The notes below the pieces were generated by a model. The model was not told the DNA's origin. It saw only the letters and a list, made by a program, of their open reading frames with translations, and did not search any database. A program made the translations under genes and the position numbers. A DNA stretch of 64,000 nucleotides from Rhodothermus sp. (GTDB lineage: Bacteria > Bacteroidota > Rhodothermia > Rhodothermales > Rhodothermaceae), in the NCBI GenBank assembly GCA_030950375.1, contig JAUZRN010000019.1, positions 94,700-158,699 on the forward strand, in the 5' to 3' direction. Below are positions 37,231-44,641 of the stretch, piece by piece (within the stretch, counting starts at the first letter, position 1; every line of letters begins with the position of its first letter).

Positions 37231-38732
37231 AGGTCTCGGTCACAACAATCCCGCTGGACGAACTGGATATTGACCTGCTCCTGGTACCTGTTACTGAAGC
37301 AGCTGTCGAAACAACTTTGAAGGCGCTGAGCGAACAGTTTGGCCCGATCGTGCAACGTGCCGCTGCAGACTTTACCGGGGCGCCAGAGGAGATCATCTGG
37401 CTGTACCCGGAAAGTGGTCGTGCTCGACGCCTGGCGTTGCTGGGCGTGGGGCCGTCCGAACGCATTGATCTGGAACAACTGCGGCGCGTGGCCGCCCGCG
37501 GTGCCGAACTGGCTCGCGACCGTCAAGTAGTCACGGCAGCTATCGTACGTCCGCAGCTATCGATCGACCCAGAATCGGCCAGTCAAGCCCTGGTCGAAGG
37601 GTTCATGCTGGCCGCTTATCGCTTTACACGGTATAAGACGGACACAAGCAAACTGCGCGACATTGAACGGCTCGTCATCCACGAAACCAGCGACCACGAA
37701 AAGGCCAGCCGGCGGGGAGCCGAGCGTGGTCGCATTATTGCCGAATGCGTGATGACAGCCCGTGACCTGGTTAACCTGTCCCCCGACGAAAAAACCCCCA
37801 CCAAGTTCGCTCGTCTGATTGAGCAGTCGGCTAAGAAGTACGGCTATGAGGCCGACGTGTGGGACAAAGCGCTGATTGAAGAAGAAGGCATGGGCGGCCT
37901 GTTGGCCGTTAACCGGGGTAGCCCGGAACCACCCACGTTCACTGTCCTGACGTGGCATCCGGAAAACGCGCTGAATGAACGGCCAGTCGTACTGGTAGGG
38001 AAGGGCGTGGTTTTTGACACAGGGGGTCTGTCGCTCAAGCCCACGAAAGACAGCATGGACTACATGAAGTCCGACATGGCCGGGGCAGCGGCCGTTGTGG
38101 GGGCTATGGAGGCGCTGGCCCGGCTCAAGATTCCCCTGTACGTTGTAGGTCTGATTCCCGCCACCGACAATCGCCCCGGTGAAAATGCTTACGTACCCGG
38201 TGAGGTGATCCGGATGCATTCGGGAAAGACCGTCGAGGTGCTCAACACCGATGCAGAAGGCCGACTGATTCTGGCCGACGCCCTGTCGTACGCGCGCACC
38301 TATCGGCCGATGCTGGTCATCGATCTGGCCACGTTGACCGGTGCCCAGGTGATCGCGCTGGGTACCGAAGTGGCTGCCGTCATGACCAATAACACAGAAG
38401 GCGCCGAAGAGCGTCTGCAGGCCATTGTCGCTGCTGGCGAACGCAGCGGCGACCGCGTCCATCCGCTACCGATGTACGATGAGTACGCTAAACTGCTGGA
38501 AAGCGACGTGGCTGATCTGAAAAACGTCGGTGGCCGTGAGGCCGGCTCCATCACGGCCGCCAAGTTTCTGGAGCACTTCGTGAGCTACCCCTGGATTCAC
38601 ATCGATATGGCCGGACCGGCCTTTCTTAAAGAATCCAAACCATACCGCCCCAAAGGGGGGACGGGCTTCGGTGTACGCCTCCTGGTTGAATTCCTGCGCG
38701 ATTACGCTTCCCCTCGGCGTTTTTCGAGCTAA
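37227..38732 (+). CDS. pepA: Leucyl aminopeptidase (M17 family)
   Basis: 501 residues. The catalytic C-terminal domain contains VVLVGKGVVFDTGGLSLKP (first metal site), YMKSDMAGAAAVVGAMEAL and the M17 signature NTDAEGRLILADAL. The N-terminal macrodomain-like half is present. The enzyme is a hexameric two-zinc (or manganese) aminopeptidase that trims N-terminal residues from peptides; in enterobacteria it also binds DNA, which cannot be inferred here. Start ATG 37227 overlaps the nrnA stop. A terminator follows about 40 bases after the stop. Confidence 0.97.
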   Translation: MKVSVTTIPLDELDIDLLLVPVTEAAVETTLKALSEQFGPIVQRAAADFTGAPEEIIWLYPESGRARRLALLGVGPSERIDLEQLRRVAARGAELARDRQVVTAAIVRPQLSIDPESASQALVEGFMLAAYRFTRYKTDTSKLRDIERLVIHETSDHEKASRRGAERGRIIAECVMTARDLVNLSPDEKTPTKFARLIEQSAKKYGYEADVWDKALIEEEGMGGLLAVNRGSPEPPTFTVLTWHPENALNERPVVLVGKGVVFDTGGLSLKPTKDSMDYMKSDMAGAAAVVGAMEALARLKIPLYVVGLIPATDNRPGENAYVPGEVIRMHSGKTVEVLNTDAEGRLILADALSYARTYRPMLVIDLATLTGAQVIALGTEVAAVMTNNTEGAEERLQAIVAAGERSGDRVHPLPMYDEYAKLLESDVADLKNVGGREAGSITAAKFLEHFVSYPWIHIDMAGPAFLKESKPYRPKGGTGFGVRLLVEFLRDYASPRRFSS

Positions 38733-38772
38733 AGGTTCTGGGCTCACCGTATTGACATTTTTCGGCGAAAAC

Positions 38773-38810
38773 AAAAGGGGTGACGGCTTCTTCAACCGTT
38801 GCCCCTTTTT
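38773..38810 (+). terminator. pepA operon terminator
   Basis: AAAAGGGGTGACGG at 38773-38786 pairs with CCGTTGCCCCTTTT at 38796-38809 (two G-U wobbles), ending in a T run. Confidence 0.85.
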
Positions 38811-38879
38811 GTGCTTTTGAGCAAGCCGGCACAATCCCGACGGCTACCTCTCCTGACGATCTCGATTTTTTTTGGGGCC

Positions 38880-39023
38880 AAGAGGTTACACGAAACGACA
38901 GGCGGTGTCTTATGAAGTGAAAGCACGTCCGGGAGACTTGCGTCCAGGGCACGTCCACGCAAGTCTCAATCACACATGGTGGGGCAGCCGGCGCGGCTCC
39001 AGCAGGAGCCGCGTCGGTTTTTT
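38880..39023 (+). ncRNA. Possible structured small RNA ending in a strong terminator
   Basis: In the 414-base gap between pepA and the next glycosyltransferase there is a second, independent terminator (38988-39023) with no coding frame before it. Between the two terminators lies a perfect 11-bp stem, GAGACTTGCGT (38933-38943) with ACGCAAGTCTC (38957-38967), around a 13-base loop. The octamer GCACGTCC occurs just before this stem (38923-38930) and again in the loop (38949-38956). Structure plus a dedicated terminator suggests a transcript of roughly 100-200 bases. It matches no riboswitch, 6S, tmRNA or SRP RNA pattern that I know. A regulatory leader for the downstream gene is an alternative. 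The 5' end is a guess. Confidence 0.35.
38988..39023 (+). terminator. Strong terminator in the pepA-glycosyltransferase gap
   Basis: A 13-bp stem (CCGGCGCGGCTCC with GGAGCCGCGTCGG, one G-U wobble) has a tetraloop AGCA and is followed by TTTTTT at 39018-39023. It is not needed by pepA, which has its own terminator 180 bases upstream. Confidence 0.88.
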
Positions 39024-39146
39024 ATTTGCTGGCACATTCCATGCTTCTTACAAACTTCACAACCTGCATTGCCACATGTTCGCGGCACAACCTGAACCTA
39101 AACTACTCAGTATAAAGAGCCGGACAGCTACGAAGTACTCGGGGTT

Positions 39147-40190
39147 ATGCAATCGGCACCTGCTGTCTCCGTAATTATTGTTTCCTGGAACGCCCGCCAT
39201 CTCCTTGAGCGGTGTCTGCCTTCGGTCGTCGCCACCCGTTATCCCAACTTAGAGATTATTCTGGCCGACAATGGGTCTACGGACGGCTCTTCCAGGTGGG
39301 TTGCCGCAACCTTTCCGCAGGTGCGCATCGTCCGACACCCGGAAAACTGGGCCTTCTGCCGGGGAAACAATGAAGCTATTCCCCACGCACGCGGCCAGTA
39401 CATCGTGCTGCTCAACAACGACGTAGAAGTTCCTGCTGACTGGCTCTGGCCGCTGGTTCAACGCATGGAATCTGATCCGGCCATTGGCGCCGTGCAACCC
39501 AAGTTACGCCAGTACTATCAGCGTACGCACTTTGAATATGCTGGCGCGGCCGGTGGTTTTCTCGACCGATTCGGCTATCCTTTCACGCGCGGTCGGCTTT
39601 TTGACACGGTCGAACCCGATGAAGGACAGTATGACAATCCGGGACCCATCTTCTGGGCTACTGGAGCCGCCATCATGCTTCGACGCGAAGCACTGGATCA
39701 GGTAGGTTTGCTCGACGAACATTTTGTTCTGCACATGGAGGAAATTGACCTGTGCTGGCGCCTCCAACGAGCCGGTTATCGTATCGAGCTGGTGCCCGAA
39801 AGCGTCGTATATCATCTGGGAGGCAGTTCGCTTCCGCCCCACGACCCACGCAAAACTTACTACAACTTCCGCAATAGCTTGTTGCTACTGTACAAAAACC
39901 TTCCCCCTTCCGAGTGGCGCCGTATATTTCCTGCACGTGTCTTCCTCGACGTACTGGCACTGCTACGTTTTGTCCTGCTGGGTCGCTGGAAGGACGCCGC
40001 TGCCATTGTGCAGGCTTATCGGGATGCCCATCGCATGCGCTGCCACTATCAAAACCAGCGCCCTGCAAACGGCGAAGCCGTGGTGCTTCCTCCTTATCGG
40101 GGCAGCGTGGCGCTGGAGTATTTCCTGTTTCGACGCCGGCGTTTTCAGGAGCTGCCTGTGCAGCGTTTCCTCAAGCCGTGGAGGAAGTGA
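39147..40190 (+). CDS. Family 2 glycosyltransferase, rhamnosyltransferase-like
   Basis: 347 residues. The GT-A core reads VSVIIVSWNARHLLERCLPSV, IILADNGSTDGSSRW, GNNEAIPHARGQYIVLLNNDVEVP (the DxD equivalent is NND) and later FWATGAAIMLRREALDQVGLLDE and EEIDLCWRLQRAGYRIELVPESVVYHLGG. The C-terminal 70 residues include an amphipathic or membrane-associated segment (FLDVLALLRFVLLG). Such enzymes add rhamnose or similar sugars to cell-surface glycans. It is monocistronic here: a terminator precedes it and a convergent gene overlaps its 3' end by 20 bases. Confidence 0.92.
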   Translation: MQSAPAVSVIIVSWNARHLLERCLPSVVATRYPNLEIILADNGSTDGSSRWVAATFPQVRIVRHPENWAFCRGNNEAIPHARGQYIVLLNNDVEVPADWLWPLVQRMESDPAIGAVQPKLRQYYQRTHFEYAGAAGGFLDRFGYPFTRGRLFDTVEPDEGQYDNPGPIFWATGAAIMLRREALDQVGLLDEHFVLHMEEIDLCWRLQRAGYRIELVPESVVYHLGGSSLPPHDPRKTYYNFRNSLLLLYKNLPPSEWRRIFPARVFLDVLALLRFVLLGRWKDAAAIVQAYRDAHRMRCHYQNQRPANGEAVVLPPYRGSVALEYFLFRRRRFQELPVQRFLKPWRK

Positions 40191-41091
40191 GACGTCGGCG
40201 CGCCGTCCGTTGCTCGTACTGCACGGCAAAGGCTATGGCGCCGAGCACCAGCAGCATCCCGACCACGGAAAGCCCGGGCGGTATCTCGGCGAACATCAGA
40301 TAAGCCAGCAGTGAAGCCCCGACGGGCTCCAGTAATGAAAGCAAGCCCAGCCAGGCAGCCGGAATATATTTCACACTGTAGTTAAAGGAGCCATGTCCGA
40401 GAATCTGTGGCCCCAGCGCCATAAGACCACATAGCAGATAAAAGCGCGGACTGTAACCCCAGAGCGGCACATTCATCAACAGAGTCGGGATCAGCGCAGT
40501 CACGGCTGCAGCCAGGTACAGCGGAAAGACATAGGTCAGCCAGGAAGCCTGTTGCCGCACGACGCGTCCGATGAGCAAATACAGACTGATCAGCAGAGCA
40601 CCGGCCAGCGCCAGCGCGTTGCCCAACAGAGATTGCGTGCCAGTTTCCAGTTCAGTATGATCGCCCCAGCCGATCAGGGCGGCTCCGATCACCGCTAAGC
40701 CGATGGAGGCCACCACAGGAAAGGCCAGCCGTTCGCCCAGTACCCAGAATCCCAACGCTGCCAGAAAAACCGGACTCATACAGACCAGCACAGAAGCACT
40801 GGCTACCGAGGTATAGTAAAGCGATAGGATCCATACGACAAAGTGCATGCCCAGGAAAATGCCGGCCAGTATGGTAAGTCCGGCCTTCTGGCCGAACAGA
40901 CGATGGCCCCGCAGCTTAGGGAGCGCAAATGGTGCCAGCATGGCAACCGCCAGCCACGTCCGCCAGGTGGCGATGGCCAGACCGGAAGCCTCTTCGCCAG
41001 CCCAACGTACCAGAATCGGGCTGACTGAGAAGCTGAGCAATCCCAGCGCCAGGATTGGATAAACGCGAAAGGGTATGTGCCGGTTGGCCAT
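40171..41091 (-). CDS. EamA/DMT-family transporter
   Basis: 306 residues with ten predicted membrane helices in two EamA repeats. The first repeat runs from ILALGLLSFSVSPILVRWAG to VFLAALGFWVLGERLAF; the second ends LLSLLEPVGASLLAYLMFAEIPP, with the usual Glu-Pro pattern. Relatives export amino acids, nucleosides or other metabolites. The substrate is not predictable. It follows the DUF4293 gene by 13 bases on the same strand, so they are probably co-transcribed. Its 3' end overlaps the glycosyltransferase in the opposite orientation. Confidence 0.9.
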   Translation of the reverse strand: MANRHIPFRVYPILALGLLSFSVSPILVRWAGEEASGLAIATWRTWLAVAMLAPFALPKLRGHRLFGQKAGLTILAGIFLGMHFVVWILSLYYTSVASASVLVCMSPVFLAALGFWVLGERLAFPVVASIGLAVIGAALIGWGDHTELETGTQSLLGNALALAGALLISLYLLIGRVVRQQASWLTYVFPLYLAAAVTALIPTLLMNVPLWGYSPRFYLLCGLMALGPQILGHGSFNYSVKYIPAAWLGLLSLLEPVGASLLAYLMFAEIPPGLSVVGMLLVLGAIAFAVQYEQRTARRRLTSSTA

Positions 41092-41104
41092 GTGTTGTCG
41101 GCCC

Positions 41105-41530
41105 TTAGCGCAACCGATCCATTGACCGGATCAGTGCAATGTCACGCTCAATACCCCGACGGGCCAGCCACAACAGCAGATAAGCCAGCACAGGCAACCC
41201 GATCCATAGCACACGATCCCACAGGACACCTTCCTCGGTACGTATCGCCAGCGTACCATCCAGGTACATCCCGCCAACATACAGAAGGGCAAGCAACAGC
41301 ACCCCTATCTGTGCGAGCACAACCAGCGTACGCTGGCGCTCCAGCTGCTGATACTGGAAAATAAGTACAATGGACACAGCACCTAATAGCACAGCCAGCC
41401 CACGCGCAACCGGGCCAATCCAGGCATGAGACGTTGGCTCCAGCAACTGCCAGGGTGCCTGTGCCAGTCCCATCCAGAAGAGCGACAGGCCCGCCAGTAG
41501 CAGGTAAAGCGATTGAATACGCTGAATCAT
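41105..41530 (-). CDS. DUF4293 family membrane protein
   Basis: 141 residues with four membrane helices. The opening MIQRIQSLYLLLAGLSLFWMG is the family's diagnostic start. DUF4293 is nearly confined to Bacteroidota and relatives and has no known function. It probably forms a two-gene unit with the EamA transporter; a terminator separates it from the exb operon upstream. Confidence 0.85.
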   Translation of the reverse strand: MIQRIQSLYLLLAGLSLFWMGLAQAPWQLLEPTSHAWIGPVARGLAVLLGAVSIVLIFQYQQLERQRTLVVLAQIGVLLLALLYVGGMYLDGTLAIRTEEGVLWDRVLWIGLPVLAYLLLWLARRGIERDIALIRSMDRLR

Positions 41531-41546
41531 GGCTGTTGCTGCACAG

Positions 41547-41571
41547 AAAAGCCCCGCGCTACGCAGGGCTT
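41547..41571 (-). terminator. exb operon terminator
   Basis: On the minus strand AAGCCCTGCG pairs with CGCGGGGCTT (one mismatch or wobble region) and is followed by TTTT. It lies 33 bases after the last exbD stop and upstream of DUF4293. Confidence 0.75.
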
Positions 41572-41603
41572 CCTATGTGATTTTTCACCTTCAAAAGCGC
41601 ATG

Positions 41604-42062
41604 TTATGAGGCCGGCGCCTCTGGTCGCGCTGAATAGTTGATGCGCAGCGTCCCTGCTTCCCGAAGCTCCTGCTGCACATCATAGACCAGCTTCATCCTG
41701 GCGTCCTGATCGATACGAAGCGACACGATCAGCTTGGGCTGTTCCAGCAGCTTGTTGTACATGATCGTACGAATCAAGGTAAGATCATCGATCAGCGCAT
41801 CATCGATCTGGACGCGGGTTTCGCCCAGTCGGCCGTCGGGCATCTTGCGAGGACCGATATAAATGTAAGAAAGCAGGCGCTTCTGGTCGATCTTTGTGAG
41901 CGCTTCGGCCCGAGGCAGGAGTGTGCGTACCTGCACAGTTGTCTCCCGCAAAACCGTGCTGACCATAAAAAAGATCAGCAGCATAAAGATAATATCCGGG
42001 AGCGAAGCTGTCGGAATACCCTGCCTGGTTTCCGCCTTCTTTTTAAAGTGTTGCGAGGCCAT
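41604..42062 (-). CDS. exbD: ExbD/TolR-family protein 2
   Basis: 152 residues. A short cytoplasmic start leads into one membrane helix, LPDIIFMLLIFFMVSTVL, which carries the proton-channel Asp of ExbD. A periplasmic domain of about 110 residues follows. Together with ExbB it forms the proton-driven motor that energises TonB. It is the last gene of the operon, 16 bases after the other exbD. Two different exbD genes in tandem are common in Bacteroidota and imply a mixed stator ring. Confidence 0.92.
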   Translation of the reverse strand: MASQHFKKKAETRQGIPTASLPDIIFMLLIFFMVSTVLRETTVQVRTLLPRAEALTKIDQKRLLSYIYIGPRKMPDGRLGETRVQIDDALIDDLTLIRTIMYNKLLEQPKLIVSLRIDQDARMKLVYDVQQELREAGTLRINYSARPEAPAS

Positions 42063-42078
42063 GGTCTCGGATCGATGC

Positions 42079-42633
42079 TTAGCAGTCCGGTTCGGCTACT
42101 GAAATCTGGGCCGGAATGATCTTGCGAATCTGGTTCTCATCATCCGGTCCCAGCGTAGCCCGATAGGCATTGTAGTTAGGATAACCCAGTTTGCGGGCTT
42201 CGGCATCCCAGAGCTCGAAATAGGCCATCCAGACCTCATCAAGCACCTGGATATAGGTATTGTAAGAGGTTTCGCAATCTGTTTTGATCGAAACAACAGC
42301 TTTTTGTGGACTCTCTGCGTAGTTGGGATCAACGCCGTTGTTCGTAATATGCTTTTTCACCTCCGCGCGGATCTGCTGCACCGAAGCCAGCTCATCTTCG
42401 ATCAGTACCTGGCCCTGGGCATTAACCAGGATCTTAAGCATGTTGCGTTCCCGCACCGGCGGCGGCTCCTGATCTTCCTCCAGCTTGGGCGGTAGTGTCA
42501 TCCCGATACCCGTATCCACATCAATGGTGGTGGTCACCAGGAAGAAAATCAGAAGCAGGAACGCAATATCAGCCATCGAAGCCGTTGGAATCTCGGCCTC
42601 CTGACGTTTTTTCTTCTTTAGCAGCCCCGCCAT
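42079..42633 (-). CDS. exbD: ExbD/TolR-family protein 1
   Basis: 184 residues, longer than its tandem partner. The Lys-rich start is followed by PTASMADIAFLLLIFFLVTTTI with the conserved membrane Asp. The periplasmic part has an extra insert of about 40 residues (around SVAEP and WDAEARKLGYPNYNAYRATLG), not typical of short ExbD proteins. It starts 14 bases after a small membrane protein gene and is co-transcribed with exbB. Confidence 0.92.
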   Translation of the reverse strand: MAGLLKKKKRQEAEIPTASMADIAFLLLIFFLVTTTIDVDTGIGMTLPPKLEEDQEPPPVRERNMLKILVNAQGQVLIEDELASVQQIRAEVKKHITNNGVDPNYAESPQKAVVSIKTDCETSYNTYIQVLDEVWMAYFELWDAEARKLGYPNYNAYRATLGPDDENQIRKIIPAQISVAEPDC

Positions 42634-42647
42634 GATCTATCGCCGGT

Positions 42648-42923
42648 TTAGAAGGTAAACATACTCCGCAGCCCCGAAAGCAGCAGCGAGACCACGGTGA
42701 GCCCGAACATAACCAGCACCGTAATCACACCGGCCTGCGCCCAGCTTCCCACCGAGAACCCCAGCACCACCATGAGCAACAGCGGCAATGCCACAATCAG
42801 CATAGATACTGGGCTGATTTTGCCATAGGTAAGGTTGCGCAGGCCAAAAATTACCTGAGCGATCAGTCCCAGCCCCAGCAGAATCAGGGCCGCCCAGATG
42901 GAGAAAGGAACAATGTTTTCCAT
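42648..42923 (-). CDS. Small three-helix membrane protein in the exb operon
   Basis: 91 residues, almost entirely hydrophobic, with three predicted helices (FSIWAALILLGLGLIAQVIFG, SMLIVALPLLLMVVLGFSVG, AGVITVLVMFGLTVVSLLL) separated by short basic loops. I recognise no family. It lies between exbB (42 bases) and exbD (14 bases) on the same strand, so it may be an accessory subunit of the ExbBD motor. Similar unnamed genes occur at this spot in Bacteroidota operons, as far as I recall. Confidence 0.75.
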   Translation of the reverse strand: MENIVPFSIWAALILLGLGLIAQVIFGLRNLTYGKISPVSMLIVALPLLLMVVLGFSVGSWAQAGVITVLVMFGLTVVSLLLSGLRSMFTF

Positions 42924-42965
42924 ATTTACGCGTTTGCTTTTGCTTCCAAAAAGTTCCGCTCAGCT

Positions 42966-43694
42966 TCAGGACTGTTTGGGGGCTTCAGCCTTCTCCTCAG
43001 AAGCCGTCAGCGGACGCCCGGCCTGCATCAACACCAGCGAGTCGATCAGCTCGATCGACGCCTCCTCCATGTCCACTACGATCCGGTCGATTTTCGAGAC
43101 CGCATAGTTGTAGAAGAACTGTAGAATGATAGCGGTAATCAGACCGAAGACCGTGGTCAACAAGGCCACCTTGATACCACCGGCCACCAGACTGGGCGAG
43201 ATGTCACCGGCCTGCTCAATAGCATCAAAGGCCTGCACCATGCCCACGACCGTTCCCAGGAAGCCGAACATCGGGGCTAACGAAATAAACAGTGACAGCC
43301 AGACCAACCCACGCTCCAGAAAGCTCATCTCAATCGAGCCATACGAAACAATGGCCTTCTCGACCGCCTCGATGCCCTCATCGGCTCGCAATAGACCAGC
43401 CTGGAAGACCGAAGCCACAGGCCCCCGCGTCTTGGCACAAATCTCTTCGGCCGCCTGAACTCCTCCTTCCTCCAGCGCTTTCTTGACCTGAAGAATAAAC
43501 TTACGCGTATTAATGTCGGCCAGATTTAGTGTGATGATACGTTCGAAGGCGATGGCCAGACCAATAATCAGCGAAACCAGGACCGGCCACATGAAGTCGC
43601 CGCCTTCGTTAAAGCGCTGGACCAGTACATTAATAAATCCTTCGTCTCCGGCGGCAGCCTGAGGCAGCATCAGCAGCAGGCTCAGCAGTTCCAT
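42966..43694 (-). CDS. exbB: ExbB/TolQ/MotA-family proton channel protein
   Basis: 242 residues with three membrane helices. The conserved region ERGLVWLSLFISLAPMFGFLGTVVGMVQAFDAI and the SLVAGGIKVALLTTVFGLITAI segment contain the Pro-Gly and Thr residues lining the channel. It is the first gene of the exbB-membrane protein-exbD-exbD operon. A perfect AGGAGG Shine-Dalgarno at 43704-43709 lies 9 bases before the ATG, the clearest ribosome-binding site in the window, which suggests strong expression. TonB itself is not encoded nearby. Confidence 0.94.
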   Translation of the reverse strand: MELLSLLLMLPQAAAGDEGFINVLVQRFNEGGDFMWPVLVSLIIGLAIAFERIITLNLADINTRKFILQVKKALEEGGVQAAEEICAKTRGPVASVFQAGLLRADEGIEAVEKAIVSYGSIEMSFLERGLVWLSLFISLAPMFGFLGTVVGMVQAFDAIEQAGDISPSLVAGGIKVALLTTVFGLITAIILQFFYNYAVSKIDRIVVDMEEASIELIDSLVLMQAGRPLTASEEKAEAPKQS

Positions 43695-44641
43695 GGACGG
43701 TTTCCTCCTTCGTTCTGGTTTGTGCTACACACTCTAATAAATAATGCGGGCTTTAAGCCGCCCGGCGTGCAACGTGGGGCATATTACCGAATTTCTTCCG
43801 CAGAGTCAATCCCGTGAATCCCGTAAACGTTCCCAATCCAGAACAACAGCCCTTCTCCTAAACGCAACGCTCGGTGCCACAGTGATTCTATAGAGAGATA
43901 AACGGAACAACCCGCAAGGACCCAATAACCGAACGGCCCGTGCTGCCCTCCAGCATGCCTGACTATTCTCTGTCGGTCTCCCTGCGATCCTCACGAAAAC
44001 ATAAAACAACTGCCTGACCTCGTCGGCATCCAGATGGAAACCATTTTCTTCCAAAAAATTACGAAATGCCTACCCTAAAGAACTGTTGAGACGATACACT
44101 TTCACAGAAGTTTCTCCACGACGGGCCACCGCCGTTGCAATGCGGCGCCGTACCCCTCAAATTGGACAAAACAGGGCACCAGTTCCGGCATCATACTGCC
44201 TGCACCAGCAGGAAAGTATATCCAACGGTATCAGGCAGTCTGACGGAATACCTCCTGTCTCCAGACATTACGAGACCGCTGTCCGTGTCGTAGCAAAGCG
44301 CATCCGATACCTTGGCAGCATTGCCTCAACATACTGTGTGGCGCCCAGGCAGCGCAGCTTCAGTGCGCCGTGTACTTATCCTGTCACGCTCCCTACTCTG
44401 ATAGCTTGCCGAATCAGGGATCCAAACGGGCACGCCTGAAAGGCACGCCGTCACGGAGCAGAAACGCCCCTACGTCCACCAACATACTCAAGCCGTAGCC
44501 CAGAAACCGACGTATGAACTTGTCGTAGGCGTTCGGTCATGTATCAAGACCTGTATGCCTACCTTGCCTAATCCTGTAAAGATTCGGCTTGGCTTTACCA
44601 GAAGCCCGCTGTAACTTGTGTACGGGAGCCGTATAAGACCT
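43695..44641. other. 947-bp stretch without a recognisable gene
   Basis: Apart from the exbB ribosome-binding site at its left end, no frame shows family motifs. An 82-codon minus frame (43806-44054, TTG start) begins with a plausible acidic, helical segment but then turns Arg-rich. A 41-codon open minus frame without a start codon (44414-44536) reads protein-like (YDKFIRRFLGYGLSMLVDVG). Both could be remnants of a decayed gene. No tRNA, repeat or mobile-element signature was found. Confidence 0.55.

Noticed and set aside
38811..39023. Cyclic-di-GMP, SAM or cobalamin riboswitch in the pepA-glycosyltransferase gap
   Set aside because: None of the conserved core motifs could be found, and the terminator lies 120 bases before the next gene, so only an unclassified RNA is proposed.
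43806..44054. 82-codon minus-strand frame with a TTG start
   Set aside because: The first 40 residues look plausible, but the rest is Arg-rich, there is no good ribosome-binding site, and no family was recognised. It is mentioned only as a possible remnant.
44414..44536. 41-codon open minus frame (YDKFIRRFLGYGLSMLVDVG...)
   Set aside because: It resembles protein sequence but has no start codon at its beginning and stops on both sides. It is too short to call a pseudogene without a match.
24379..44641. Shared 12-mer GGACAGCGGTCT in the two gene-free gaps (near 24.96 and 44.27 kb)
   Set aside because: A 12-base match is expected many times by chance in 64 kb, and flanking sequence does not extend the similarity.
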